Below, piece after piece: positions 24,524-33,510 of a stretch of 64,000 nucleotides of DNA. The DNA is from Aliiroseovarius zhejiangensis (GTDB taxonomy: Bacteria; Pseudomonadota; Alphaproteobacteria; Rhodobacterales; Rhodobacteraceae): contig NZ_BNCH01000002.1 of the NCBI RefSeq assembly GCF_014656375.1, forward strand, positions 372,001-436,000. The letters run 5' to 3'. The notes under the pieces were generated by a model. That model made no database searches and was not told where the DNA came from. It was given only the letters and a program-made list of their open reading frames with translations. The position numbers were made by a program, and so were the translations under genes. The first letter of the stretch is position 1, and each line of letters starts with the position of its first letter.

Positions 24524-25707
24524 GCTGTCTCGCGGTGCAGATGGGCGGCGTGGTCGATGATCCGGGTACACGCGGTATCAAAGGCGTCGTCATCGACGGT
24601 CAGGGCGACGCGCACCCATCCGTCCAGCGTGGTGCCGAAAGACGCCCCCGGCATCACCGCGACATGGGCGTGCTCCAACAGATGCAAGGCATAGGCGTGG
24701 CCGCTCATCCCGGTCGAGGACACGTCGATCATGGCAAACATCCCGGCCTGCGGCGTGTGCACCACCAGATCGCTTCCCCCGCCCAACCGGTCGGCAAGGT
24801 GACGCGCGCGGGCGGCAAACCGGCGAGCCATGCCCGGGGCCACCTCGGACCCCTCGCGCACGGCCTGTTCGGTCATGTCCGCGATAAAGGGCTGGTTGCC
24901 GAACAACATGGTCTCGGCCAGCGTCAGCAGCGCATCGGTGAACGCCTCGGGACCGACGCACCAACCGCTGCGAAAGCCGGGTGCGGCATGTGATTTCGAG
25001 ATCGACGAGACCACAACCACCCGATCCGCAAGCTGCGCGCGCGACAGGGGAGAGGTGAAGGTTTCGCCGTCAAACACCAGGTCCTCATAGACCTCGTCCG
25101 AGATGATCCACAGATCATGCTGCAATGCCAGCGCGCCAATGGCGTCGATGTCAGAAGCTGTCAGAATGGACCCGGTGGGATTGTGCGGCGTGGTCAGCAG
25201 GATCGCGCGGGTTTTGGGCGTGATCCGGGCGGCGATGTCGTCTGCGGCCAGCCGAAAGCCGTTTTCCGGGCGCAGCGGCACAGGAACCATGTCGGCCCCG
25301 CTGGCGCGGATCACGCCTTCATAGGTCGCATACATCGGATCACCCACCAAGACCTCGCACCCCGGTTCGGCCAACCCCATCAAGACGGTGAACAACGCAG
25401 TTTGCGTGCCGGGAAAGCACATCACCTGATCGGCGCTGATCGCACGCCCCGTCCGGTGTGTATAGCGTTCTGCCAATGCGCTGCGCAGCCCGGGCTCGCC
25501 GCGCCCGTTGGAATAGCCGGTGCGCCCGGCCTGCATGGCCGCGGCTGCCGCGTCGATCAGGGCCGGCGGAGTGGGCACATCAGGTTCGCCAATCGTCAGC
25601 TCGATCACGTCACGCCCCTTGGCGCGCAAGGCTCGTGCCCTGACGTGAACGTCCCATTTCGCACCGCCCAGACCGGCAAGGCGGCGGGTAATCTCTGCGT
25701 ATCTCAT
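24520..25707 (-). CDS. aruH: Arginine:pyruvate transaminase-like class I aminotransferase
   Basis: The 395-residue PLP enzyme of fold type I has the PLP lysine at K238 (SSISKSHAAPGFRSGW), the asparagine in TTPHNPTGS, the aspartate in IISDEVYEDL and a C-terminal arginine region (GWVRVALTV). It resembles AruH, which moves the amino group of L-arginine to pyruvate to give 5-guanidino-2-oxopentanoate and alanine. Gene order (tetR-aruH-aruI with ATGA overlaps) strongly supports this role over a generic aspartate aminotransferase. It shares four-base overlaps with both neighbours. Confidence 0.82.
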   Translation of the reverse strand: MRYAEITRRLAGLGGAKWDVHVRARALRAKGRDVIELTIGEPDVPTPPALIDAAAAAMQAGRTGYSNGRGEPGLRSALAERYTHRTGRAISADQVMCFPGTQTALFTVLMGLAEPGCEVLVGDPMYATYEGVIRASGADMVPVPLRPENGFRLAADDIAARITPKTRAILLTTPHNPTGSILTASDIDAIGALALQHDLWIISDEVYEDLVFDGETFTSPLSRAQLADRVVVVSSISKSHAAPGFRSGWCVGPEAFTDALLTLAETMLFGNQPFIADMTEQAVREGSEVAPGMARRFAARARHLADRLGGGSDLVVHTPQAGMFAMIDVSSTGMSGHAYALHLLEHAHVAVMPGASFGTTLDGWVRVALTVDDDAFDTACTRIIDHAAHLHRETA

Positions 25708-26351
25708 GATGGATGTCCTGTTTCCTGCAAATCCAAGCCGATGATCGCGCTGATCGAGCGCAATCCGATCCGGGGCAGCTCTCCCGGTTCAAACGCATCG
25801 GGCAACGCGCCGCCCTCCATCCACAACCCGTCGATCACCGCATTGCAGGCGATCGCCAGATGTCTCAGATGCGTGGGGGTCGTGGTGATGTCTGCCTCGG
25901 CCAGGGCCATGGCAATCAACCCTTCCAGACGGTCGCGAAAATCGTGGTAGGTCTGTTCGTGGATGGCGCACATCCGCGCATCTTCGCGCACCTTGTTCAA
26001 AAAGCTGGCCCAAAGCGAGACCGACGCCGGATCGACCACCGGCGGGCGCAGACCTGCCGTCACGAACGCAGCCAGACGCGCCCGGGCCGTGGTGCCCTGG
26101 GATACATCGGGCGCCGTGGTCAAATCGGTCATGCGCCCCATGTGAAACGCATAGGCCGCTGAAATCAGGTCTTCCTTTGATGTGAAATAATGTCGAATCA
26201 AGCCTTGCGTGACATTGGCGCGTTCGGCGATGGCGCGCACGGTGGCACCCCGCACCCCGTGTTCGGCAATCAGCGCAAGCGCGGCCTGGATCAACGCGTC
26301 CTTGCGTTGTTCGGCAGGTTCGCGCCTGAATTTGCGAGGGGTCTGTGTCAC
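25704..26351 (-). CDS. TetR-family regulator of the arginine module
   Basis: The 215-residue protein has an N-terminal TetR DNA-binding domain (ALIQAALALIAEHGVRGATVRAIAERANVTQGLIRHYFTSKEDLI) and a C-terminal ligand domain resembling BetI-type regulators. The GTG at 26351 is chosen because homology starts about ten residues later; longer readings run into the divergent transporter gene. It is first of the minus-strand genes and faces the ABC transporter across an 80-base gap with a palindrome. It probably represses both arms and itself. Confidence 0.85.
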   Translation of the reverse strand: MTQTPRKFRREPAEQRKDALIQAALALIAEHGVRGATVRAIAERANVTQGLIRHYFTSKEDLISAAYAFHMGRMTDLTTAPDVSQGTTARARLAAFVTAGLRPPVVDPASVSLWASFLNKVREDARMCAIHEQTYHDFRDRLEGLIAMALAEADITTTPTHLRHLAIACNAVIDGLWMEGGALPDAFEPGELPRIGLRSISAIIGLDLQETGHPS

Positions 26352-26369
26352 CGCATCTCTCGACAGTCT

Positions 26370-26389
26370 AATTATACGCTTGCATAATT
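26370..26389. promoter_or_regulatory. Palindromic candidate TetR operator
   Basis: AATTAT (26370-26375) and ATAATT (26384-26389) form an inverted repeat with an eight-base centre. It lies midway between the TetR GTG and the transporter ATG and is the only AT-rich patch there. Binding by the TetR protein is inference. Confidence 0.5.
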
Positions 26390-26430
26390 GCGGAAATCGC
26401 GGCTTACTACAAGCCGGAAATCGGGGGGTA

Positions 26431-27234
26431 ATGATGGCAACGCCGGACGTGACGGCCAGCGAAACACCGGTGCAAGCCGAAGAAACCGAAGCCATTCGGG
26501 TAACGGATCTGCACAAGTCCTTTGGCACGCTCGAGGTGCTGAAAGGGGTCTCGCTGACGGCGCACAAGGGCGATGTCGTGGCGATCATCGGGGGCAGCGG
26601 GTCGGGCAAATCGACCTTTCTGCGCTGCATCAATTTCCTTGAAACGCCCAGCTCTGGCCAGATCGTCATCAATGGCGAAGAGGTGCTGATGCGCCCCGAC
26701 GGAAGCCCCGTCAAGCGCCGTCAGATCGAACGCATCCGCACGCGGCTGGGCATGGTGTTTCAGGCCTTCAACCTTTGGACCCACCGCACGCTTCTGGAAA
26801 ACGTGATCGAAGTGCCGGTGCATGTGTTGAAAGTGCCGCGCGACAAGGCGATTGAACGCGCGAAAGAGCTGTTGGAGCGGGTCGGGCTGGGCGACAAGGC
26901 CGATACGTTCCCGTCCTACCTGTCCGGCGGGCAGCAGCAGCGGGCGGCGATTGCGCGCGCGTTGGCGGTTGACCCCAGCGTGATGCTGTTTGACGAACCG
27001 ACCAGCGCACTGGACCCGGAACTTGTGGGCGAGGTGCTGACCGTGATCCGCGATCTGGCGGCGGAGGGGCGCACCATGCTTCTGGTCACGCACGAGATGA
27101 AGTTTGCCCGCGAAGTGGCAACCCATGTGGTGTATCTTTTTGAAGGACGGATCGAAGAACAAGGCCCACCGGCCGAAGTGTTCGGCAATCCGAAATCCGC
27201 ACGACTGCAACAATTTCTGAAGACAGTCGGCTAA
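26431..27234 (+). CDS. Arginine-type polar amino acid ABC transporter ATPase
   Basis: The 267-residue ATPase of the HisP/ArtP/GlnQ type has Walker A GGSGSGKST, Q-loop FQAFNLWTHRTLLENV, signature LSGGQQQRAAIARAL, Walker B VMLFDEPTSALDP and the switch histidine in LLVTHEMKFAREV. The insertion VLMRPDGSPVKRRQIERIRTRLG is typical of HisP/AotP relatives for basic amino acids. The first ATG of an ATGATG pair follows a G-rich Shine-Dalgarno. It is first of four transporter genes divergent from the arginine transaminase genes. Confidence 0.92.
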   Translation: MMATPDVTASETPVQAEETEAIRVTDLHKSFGTLEVLKGVSLTAHKGDVVAIIGGSGSGKSTFLRCINFLETPSSGQIVINGEEVLMRPDGSPVKRRQIERIRTRLGMVFQAFNLWTHRTLLENVIEVPVHVLKVPRDKAIERAKELLERVGLGDKADTFPSYLSGGQQQRAAIARALAVDPSVMLFDEPTSALDPELVGEVLTVIRDLAAEGRTMLLVTHEMKFAREVATHVVYLFEGRIEEQGPPAEVFGNPKSARLQQFLKTVG

Positions 27235-27266
27235 GACCAATGAAACCTACCAACGGGAGATTACCA

Positions 27267-28040
27267 ATGAAACTCAAGACATTACTGGCTGCAGGTCTGA
27301 CCGCATCCGCGCTGACCGCCGGGGCTGCATCGGCAGACGAGGTCAAGATCGGTATCGCCGCCGAACCCTATCCGCCCTTTGCTTCGCTTGATGCCTCGGG
27401 CAACTGGGTTGGCTGGGAAGTCGAGGTGATCGACGCCATCTGCGCGGCGGCGGAACTGGACTGCGTGATCACGCCGGTGGCGTGGGACGGGATCATCCCG
27501 TCGCTGACTGGCCAGCAGATCGACGCGATCATGGCGTCTATGTCGATCACCGAAGAACGCATGAAAACCATTGATTTCAGCGATCCTTACTACAACACGC
27601 CCGCCGTGATCGTGGCCGACAAGTCAATGGATATTGAGCCGACACCGGAATCGCTTGCAGGCAAGATCGTCGGCATTCAGGCATCGACCATCCACCAGAC
27701 CTATGCCAACACCTATTTCGGGGATGCCGCCGAGATCCGCGTCTACCAGACCCAGGATGAAGCCAATCAGGACCTTGTTGCGGGCCGCATCGACGCCACC
27801 CAGGCTGACAGCATCGCGATGGCGGATTTCGTCAACTCGGACGCGGGCCAGTGCTGCGAAATCAAGGGCGCCGTCGCCAATGACGAAGCTATTTTGGGCA
27901 AGGGCGTCGGGGCCGGTGTGCGCAAGGGCGATGATGCGCTGCGCGAAAGCCTGAACAAGGGGATCGCCGCAATTCTGGCCGACGGCACCCATGCCGAGAT
28001 CACGTCGCGCTACTTCACGACCAGCATCTATAGCGAGTAA
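27267..28040 (+). CDS. Basic amino acid (arginine-type) periplasmic binding protein
   Basis: The 257-residue protein has a signal peptide of about 22 residues (ending AASA) and an SBP family 3 fold (VKIGIAAEPYPPFASLDASGNWVGWEVEVIDAICA, then SMSITEERMKTIDFSDPYY). These are the usual ligand-pocket segments of lysine/arginine/ornithine-binding proteins. The ATG at 27267 follows GGGAGA. The context (aruH, aruI and DDAH across the promoter) points to arginine or a methylated arginine as ligand. Confidence 0.9.
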   Translation: MKLKTLLAAGLTASALTAGAASADEVKIGIAAEPYPPFASLDASGNWVGWEVEVIDAICAAAELDCVITPVAWDGIIPSLTGQQIDAIMASMSITEERMKTIDFSDPYYNTPAVIVADKSMDIEPTPESLAGKIVGIQASTIHQTYANTYFGDAAEIRVYQTQDEANQDLVAGRIDATQADSIAMADFVNSDAGQCCEIKGAVANDEAILGKGVGAGVRKGDDALRESLNKGIAAILADGTHAEITSRYFTTSIYSE

Positions 28041-28048
28041 TCCTCGGT

Positions 28049-28801
28049 TTGGAGCTGATCCTCGACACGCTTGGCCTGGCCAAAAGCGCAGAGCTTCTGT
28101 CGCTCAGCCCTCCGGGGTGGGGCGGCAACCTTCTGCGCGGCCTCGCCAATTCGCTTCAGATTGCCTTGGGGGCCTTCGGGTTCGGGTTGGTGATCGGGCT
28201 GTTCGGCGCGTCGGGAAAACTGCATGGCGGGGTGGTCGTCCGTGACCTTCTCGCCATTTATACAACGGTGATCCGGGCGGTGCCGGAACTGGTGTTGATC
28301 CTGATCCTCTATTACGTCGGCACCGATCTTATCAATCAGGCGGCAAGCGCGTTGGGATATGGCCGCGTGGAGATCAGCGGCGTGGTGGCCGGGATCTGGG
28401 TCTTGGGCATCGTGCAAGGTGCTTACGCCACCGAGGTGCTGCGCGGCGCCATTCAAGCGATCCCGCAAGGCCAGATCGAGGCCGCGCGCGCCTTCGGCAT
28501 GCCGCCCCTGATGCTGATGCGCCGGGTGACGATCCCGGCGATGATGTCCTATGCAACGCCGGGTTTGGCAAATCTTTGGCTGATTGCCACCAAGGACACC
28601 GCCCTTCTGGCCATCGTGGGCTTCAGCGAACTGACGCTTGAAACCCGGCAGGCGGCGTCCAGCACCCGAGCTTATTTCACCTTCTTTCTGGCAGCCGGCG
28701 CGCTTTACATGATCGTCACGCTGTTTTCCGGCGCGATCTTTGCGCGGATCGAAAAATGGGCGCGCCGGGGGCAACCATCCTTGCGGGAGGCGGGCAAATG
28801 A
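28049..28801 (+). CDS. Arginine-type ABC transporter permease 1
   Basis: The 250-residue permease of the HisM/HisQ type has about five transmembrane segments, the start motif NLLRGLANSLQIALGAFGFGLVIGL and the EAA loop QIEAARAFGMPPLMLMRRVTIPAMM. The chosen start is a TTG at 28049, eight bases after the binding-protein stop; no ATG is near, so the first residues are uncertain. It overlaps the next permease by four bases. Confidence 0.88.
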   Translation: MELILDTLGLAKSAELLSLSPPGWGGNLLRGLANSLQIALGAFGFGLVIGLFGASGKLHGGVVVRDLLAIYTTVIRAVPELVLILILYYVGTDLINQAASALGYGRVEISGVVAGIWVLGIVQGAYATEVLRGAIQAIPQGQIEAARAFGMPPLMLMRRVTIPAMMSYATPGLANLWLIATKDTALLAIVGFSELTLETRQAASSTRAYFTFFLAAGALYMIVTLFSGAIFARIEKWARRGQPSLREAGK

Positions 28802-29574
28802 CCGGATGGCGCAGCCTTCTGCAACCGCACCGCATCGTGCTGATGGCGCTGTTTGCCGGGCTGGTGGTCTGGTGCGCAGTCTCGCTGCGCTGGGACTGGA
28901 TACCGCAATACACACCGCTGGCGATTGAAGGCGCTTGGCGGACGATCTGGATTTTGGTCGTGACCACGGTGGCCGGGTTTCTTCTGGCCATCCCCCTTGG
29001 CCTCGCCCAAGCCATTGGGCCGTGGTATCTGTCGGTCCCGGCCAAAACGTTCTGCACGATCATTCGCGGCACGCCGCTTTTGCTGCAAATCTGGTTGCTT
29101 TACTATGGGCTGGGCTCGCTGTTCCCGCAAATCCCGTGGATCCGTGGCAGCGAGCTGTGGCCCTATCTGCGGCAGGCCTGGCCCTATGCGGTGCTGGCAC
29201 TGACCCTGTCCTATGCGGGCTATGAGGGTGAGGTGATGCGCGGTGCATTCGCAGGCGTCAACAAGGGGCAGTTGGAGGCCGCCAACGCTTTCGGCATGCC
29301 CCGTTTCACCATGTTTCGCCGCATCTGGCTGCCGCAGGCGATCCGCAATGTCCTGCCGACGCTGGGGGGGGAGACGATCCTGCAACTCAAGGCCACGCCA
29401 CTGGTGGCAACGATCACGGTGGTCGAGATTTATGCGGTCTCTTCCCGCGTTCGGTCTGACCTGTTCATCGTCTATGAACCGCTGCTGCTGCTGGCCCTGT
29501 TTTACATGATCATCGCGGGCATCATCGCGCTTCTGTTCCGGCGGTTCGAACTGAAGACGGGCAGTCGGGTTTAG
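28798..29574 (+). CDS. Arginine-type ABC transporter permease 2
   Basis: The second permease has 258 residues, about five membrane segments and the EAA loop QLEAANAFGMPRFTMFRRIWLPQAIRN. It would pair with the upstream permease. Its start overlaps that gene by four bases (ATGA). Its TAG stop shares bases with the TAA stop of the convergent alpha/beta hydrolase gene (TTAG at 29571-29574), so the two operons meet with no spacer at all. Confidence 0.9.
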   Translation: MTGWRSLLQPHRIVLMALFAGLVVWCAVSLRWDWIPQYTPLAIEGAWRTIWILVVTTVAGFLLAIPLGLAQAIGPWYLSVPAKTFCTIIRGTPLLLQIWLLYYGLGSLFPQIPWIRGSELWPYLRQAWPYAVLALTLSYAGYEGEVMRGAFAGVNKGQLEAANAFGMPRFTMFRRIWLPQAIRNVLPTLGGETILQLKATPLVATITVVEIYAVSSRVRSDLFIVYEPLLLLALFYMIIAGIIALLFRRFELKTGSRV

Positions 29575-30485
29575 AGGCTGATCGTCGCCAACGTGTCCAA
29601 CGCAATATCCAACACCTCGGCGTTGTTGGCATCCATCATCATCATATGACTGTTGCCGGGTCTGAATGCGGAAGTCCCAAGGACGCGCGAGGCATTCTTC
29701 TGCTTTGCAAACCGATCCCACCCCAGAGCGCGGGCCTGCCAGTCGGGGTCGGAGTCAAGGAAATCACCAGCGCAGATCACGATGGGCGGATTGGGCGCGT
29801 GGTTTGCCTCATCAGGCAGGCCAGAGGGTTCAAGGGCAATGATCCCCATGAACCGTTCCGGGGCGCAGGACAATGCGTCAAAGGTCACCTCGGCCCCTTG
29901 GCTGTGACAGATCACCAAGGCCGGTCCGGTCCGCTCCAACACCGCTTGCAAAGCTGCGGATTGAAGCGGCGTCGTGCTCAACCAGCGCGGCACAAACTGG
30001 CGCGCAAGGGTTTCGAAGTGGTCCACGGGAAAAAGCTGGCCGGGGAAGGGCGTGCGCGTGGCAAAGCCGTTGGCGGGGCCGATGCGGAACAGCGTCCACG
30101 CTTCTTCAAGGCTGCGCAGGATGGGGTCGCCGTCCCACTGACCCGGCGCAAACCCTGCGCGGCCCCGTTCGACATTATCGATCACATGCACCTCGTATCC
30201 GCGCGTGAGCAGAAGATGCAGCCAGCCGGGCCGCCCGTCCGGCGTCGTCTCCCAACAACTGCCGGACATCCCACCACCATGGACCAGCACCGCGGGCGGG
30301 CCGGGGCGCCGGTCTTGCGGCACGAAATATTGCACATAGGCATGTTCGACGGCGAAATGGCCGCGCGGATCGACGGTGAAGGACACGCTGCGGGTGAACT
30401 GCACCTTGCGCGGGATGCCCTCGGACACATGCAGAAGCCGTCCGCCCACGGTGTAGGATCCGAAATCTTTCAGAGCATAGCTCAC
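29571..30485 (-). CDS. Alpha/beta hydrolase of the TRAP transporter operon
   Basis: The 304-residue enzyme has the alpha/beta hydrolase fold: oxyanion segment LVHGGGMSGSCW (residues 67-78), nucleophile S195 in CHSQGA (G replaced by C in the usual GxSxG), and a late histidine in RPGNSHMMMM. The GTG at 30485 follows a near-perfect Shine-Dalgarno (AAGGAGG), which decides the start over a frame that stays open 17 codons further. It follows the TRAP genes with a 55-base gap, so it may cleave an ester brought in by that transporter. The substrate is unknown. Confidence 0.8.
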   Translation of the reverse strand: MSYALKDFGSYTVGGRLLHVSEGIPRKVQFTRSVSFTVDPRGHFAVEHAYVQYFVPQDRRPGPPAVLVHGGGMSGSCWETTPDGRPGWLHLLLTRGYEVHVIDNVERGRAGFAPGQWDGDPILRSLEEAWTLFRIGPANGFATRTPFPGQLFPVDHFETLARQFVPRWLSTTPLQSAALQAVLERTGPALVICHSQGAEVTFDALSCAPERFMGIIALEPSGLPDEANHAPNPPIVICAGDFLDSDPDWQARALGWDRFAKQKNASRVLGTSAFRPGNSHMMMMDANNAEVLDIALDTLATISL

Positions 30486-30540
30486 CCGGCCTCCTTCGTC
30501 CCAATTGGCCGCGCCTCGGATCGGGACGCGGCGCATAGGA

Positions 30541-31560
30541 TCAATTCAGGTCGGTAAGGTTCTGATATTCGCGATAATTCGCGGCATAGGCGCGGTAGCT
30601 GTCGATCACGCGCTTGAACATCTCGTCCTCGGCGGATTTTTCGGCATAGACCTCGTCAGCGGCGGCGCGCAACGCCTCCATAACGCTGTCGGGCAGGCGG
30701 GCGACGTTCACGCCATTGACGCGGAACCCTTCCAGCACCTCGCTTTGCGCGCCAGCCGCAGACCCCAGCGCGTAAAGGTTCGCGTCATTGCACGAAACTT
30801 CGATCGCGGTGCGCTGGCTGTCGGTCAGGCCATCCCATTTGTCCTTGTTCATATAGAACTCGATAAAGCCCGCTGGTTGGTGCCAGCCGGGGAAATAGTA
30901 ATTCTTGGCCACCTTGTCGAAACCCAAGAGCTTGTCGACCAGCGGGAAGCTGAGTTCGGTCGCGTCCAGCCGTCCGGTTTCCAGTGATGTGGAAATCTCG
31001 CCCGTGGGCAGGGACATGGCGTTCGCGCCCAGCTTGGCAAGGATATCTCCCCCCAGTCCGCCGATGCGGATGTTCAGCCCTTGCAGGTCCTTGGGGGCGT
31101 TGATTTCTTTGGTATACCAGCCACCCGCTTCGGACAGGATCACGCCACAGGCCATGGGCACAAGGTTGTAGGGGGCATAAATCTCGCGCCACAGCTCCAA
31201 GCCGCCGCCATGGTGCAACCAGCTGACATAGGACAGAGGGTCGCCCCCGAACGGCACCGATCCGAACAGGGCGGCAGCGGGTTCCTTGCCACTGGCATAG
31301 GCGGCAAAGGACCAGCCTGCATCAATCGCGCCGACGCTGACATTGTCGAAAATCTCAAATGGTGGCGACATTTCACCGGCCAGCAGGTATTTGAACTCCA
31401 CCTCGCCCCCGGTCAGGGCAGAGACGTTTGCCACGAAACGTTTGGCGGTGGGATCCAGCACCGGCAGACCGCCAAAGGCGCTTTGCAGGTTGAAGGTCTC
31501 GGCCGTTGCGCTTGACGCGGCAAGGGTGGCGACAGTGGCCAGCATGTAGGTCGTTTTCAT
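30541..31560 (-). CDS. TRAP transporter substrate-binding protein (DctP type)
   Basis: The 339-residue periplasmic protein has a signal peptide ending ATA at about residue 20 and the DctP-family fold (TFNLQSAFGGLPVLDPTAKRFVANVSALTGGEVEFKY; IRIGGLGGDILAKLGANAMSLPTGEISTSLETGRLDATE). The arginine of LNIRIGG is at the place of the conserved carboxylate-binding arginine. Its ligand is probably an organic acid. It stands 13 bases after the large permease gene. Confidence 0.9.
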   Translation of the reverse strand: MKTTYMLATVATLAASSATAETFNLQSAFGGLPVLDPTAKRFVANVSALTGGEVEFKYLLAGEMSPPFEIFDNVSVGAIDAGWSFAAYASGKEPAAALFGSVPFGGDPLSYVSWLHHGGGLELWREIYAPYNLVPMACGVILSEAGGWYTKEINAPKDLQGLNIRIGGLGGDILAKLGANAMSLPTGEISTSLETGRLDATELSFPLVDKLLGFDKVAKNYYFPGWHQPAGFIEFYMNKDKWDGLTDSQRTAIEVSCNDANLYALGSAAGAQSEVLEGFRVNGVNVARLPDSVMEALRAAADEVYAEKSAEDEMFKRVIDSYRAYAANYREYQNLTDLN

Positions 31561-31573
31561 AAGGGTCCTCCCA

Positions 31574-32887
31574 TTAAGATGACGTAAGCCCGGTGATCAA
31601 ACCGGGAAACAGGATCAAGAGCACAAGCACCAGCACCTGAAGCGCGATGAAGGGCAACACGCCGCGATAGATTTGCGGTGTCGTCAGGCTGTTGCCCGCC
31701 GCACCACGCAGATAGAACAGCGAAAAGCCGAAGGGCGGGGTCAGGAACGAGGTTTGCAGGTTCACGGCCACAAGAATGCCGAACCAGATCAGAAGAGTGT
31801 CACCCGTCAGCCCATTGCCGAAATCCAATCCCGCCACGATGGGCGCAAAGATGGGCATGAGGATAAGCGTAATTTCCAGCCAGTCCAGCACGAAGCCCAG
31901 AATGAATATCGCGCCCATGACCACGGCCAGCACCGTATAGGGGCCGGTGCCGAAGGCGGTGATGCCGGCCTCGACCAGATCATCGCCGCCGACGCCTTTG
32001 AAGACGGCGGAAAAGCAGGTGGCGCCGATCATCACGAACAACACGACCGATGTGGTGGTGACGGTGCGGGTGGCGGCCTCCATCAACATGGCAAAGCTGA
32101 ATCTGCGATAGAGCAGGGTGATCAGAACAGCGCCGAACGCGCCAAGGCCGCTGGCTTCGGTTGGGGTGGCGAGCCCGGCAATGATCGAGCCAAGGACCGA
32201 GATGACCAGCGCCAACAGCGGGGCGAGGTCGAAGATCAGGCGTGGCAGTGAGATGCGGTCGTGGCGGGGTTGCGCGGGCAACCCGCGCGCGCGCCAGATG
32301 ATGAAGGCGCCATAAGCCAGCACCAGCAAAAGCCCCGGCCCGATGGCGCCCGCAAACATGTCGGGAACCGGGGTTTGCAACTGATCGCCCAAGACGATCA
32401 GCATGACCGAGGGCGGGATCAGGATGGCCAGCGTGCCGGATGCCGCGACCAGCCCTGCCGAGGTTTGCTTGTCATAGCCGACCTCTTCCAACCGGGGCAG
32501 GGCCAGCAGGGCCAGCAGTACGACCGACGCGCCGACGATGCCCGAGGAGGCCGCCAGCAAGACCCCGATCACCAGAACCGAAAACCCCATCCCCGCCGCA
32601 CTGCCGCCCAGGGCGCGTTGGGCGGCTTTTAAGGACCGTTCTGCCGCGCCCGAGATTTCCAAGATCAGCCCCATGAAGATGAACATCGGCACCGCGACCA
32701 ACAGCCAGTTGGACAGGACATTGGCGTAGATGCGGCTGATCAGCAGGTTGAAATAGGCAATCGGCAGGTCCGAGATCAGGATAAACAGCGCCGCGGACCC
32801 CGCCAGCACCATACCCACGCGATAGCCGGCGAAAATCGCGGTCAGGGTCAGTCCCGCCATCGCGAGGGGCAGCAAACTGTCGCTCAT
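31574..32887 (-). CDS. TRAP transporter large permease (DctM type)
   Basis: The 437-residue protein has about twelve hydrophobic segments with the DctM landmarks GSAALFILISD, FIFMGLILEISGAAERSL, AASSGIVGASVVLLALLALPRLEEVGYDKQTSAGLVAASGTL and IPPSVMLIVLGD. It couples uptake to the Na+ gradient. The ATG at 32887 overlaps the small permease stop by four bases; the same frame stays open further upstream only as an overlap with that gene. Confidence 0.93.
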   Translation of the reverse strand: MSDSLLPLAMAGLTLTAIFAGYRVGMVLAGSAALFILISDLPIAYFNLLISRIYANVLSNWLLVAVPMFIFMGLILEISGAAERSLKAAQRALGGSAAGMGFSVLVIGVLLAASSGIVGASVVLLALLALPRLEEVGYDKQTSAGLVAASGTLAILIPPSVMLIVLGDQLQTPVPDMFAGAIGPGLLLVLAYGAFIIWRARGLPAQPRHDRISLPRLIFDLAPLLALVISVLGSIIAGLATPTEASGLGAFGAVLITLLYRRFSFAMLMEAATRTVTTTSVVLFVMIGATCFSAVFKGVGGDDLVEAGITAFGTGPYTVLAVVMGAIFILGFVLDWLEITLILMPIFAPIVAGLDFGNGLTGDTLLIWFGILVAVNLQTSFLTPPFGFSLFYLRGAAGNSLTTPQIYRGVLPFIALQVLVLVLLILFPGLITGLTSS

Positions 32888-33399
32888 CGGCTGGCCCGGA
32901 TCAGGCGGAGGGTCTCGATCAGGATCGCGACGGCCAGCAGCGCCAGCCCCAGCGGCAGCACCGCCTTGATCAGCCACAGGTCGTTCAACCCGCCATTGCG
33001 TCCGCCTTCGTCCGAGGACCAGGCGCGCATCATGAAAGACCACGCCGCGGGCAGCCCCAAGGCAAAGAACGGAGCCGCGAACAGCAAGTTGCCCAGAAGA
33101 TCAATGCGCGCGCGCGTCCGGTCGCTTCGGTTTTGATACAGGAAATCCACCCGCACATGTTTGTTTGCCAGCCAGACTATCCCGGCCGGAATCAAGCCGG
33201 TGATGACCAGAAGATGCCATTGCAGATCAAGCAGCGAGTTCAACGTGACGGCCTTGCCCAACAGGGGCAGAGGCGATGTGATGCTCAGGATAGGATTGAT
33301 GTCGAACGCGCTGCACACGACCTGCACCACGATCGCGCACATCATCGCGATCAGCGCAACCGCCAGTATCTTCATCGTGGCTGATTTCAGTCGTTCCAA
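32884..33399 (-). CDS. TRAP transporter small permease (DctQ type)
   Basis: This 171-residue protein has four transmembrane segments (LAVALIAMMCAIVVQVVCSAF, HLLVITGLIPAGIVWLANKHVRVDFLY, LFAAPFFALGLPAAWSF, LPLGLALLAVAILIETLRL), the usual DctQ layout. I set the start at TTG 33399 because GGGGG lies about eight bases upstream; an ATG eight codons later (33375) is the conservative choice. It is the first gene of the minus-strand TRAP operon. Confidence 0.82.
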   Translation of the reverse strand: MERLKSATMKILAVALIAMMCAIVVQVVCSAFDINPILSITSPLPLLGKAVTLNSLLDLQWHLLVITGLIPAGIVWLANKHVRVDFLYQNRSDRTRARIDLLGNLLFAAPFFALGLPAAWSFMMRAWSSDEGGRNGGLNDLWLIKAVLPLGLALLAVAILIETLRLIRASR

Positions 33400-33510
33400 T
33401 GCGCGCCCCCAATTGGGCCACAGGGAACGATAAATTTCCCCCGGGCGCAATGTTTCAGTGAATTGACCTGCGACAAGGCAGAGGCCACGCGGGCGCGCGA
33501 TCATGCCGCC

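Noticed and set aside
26352-26714. N-terminal extension of the TetR frame
   Set aside because: It runs across the palindrome and into the divergent ATPase gene; TetR homology begins just after the GTG at 26351.
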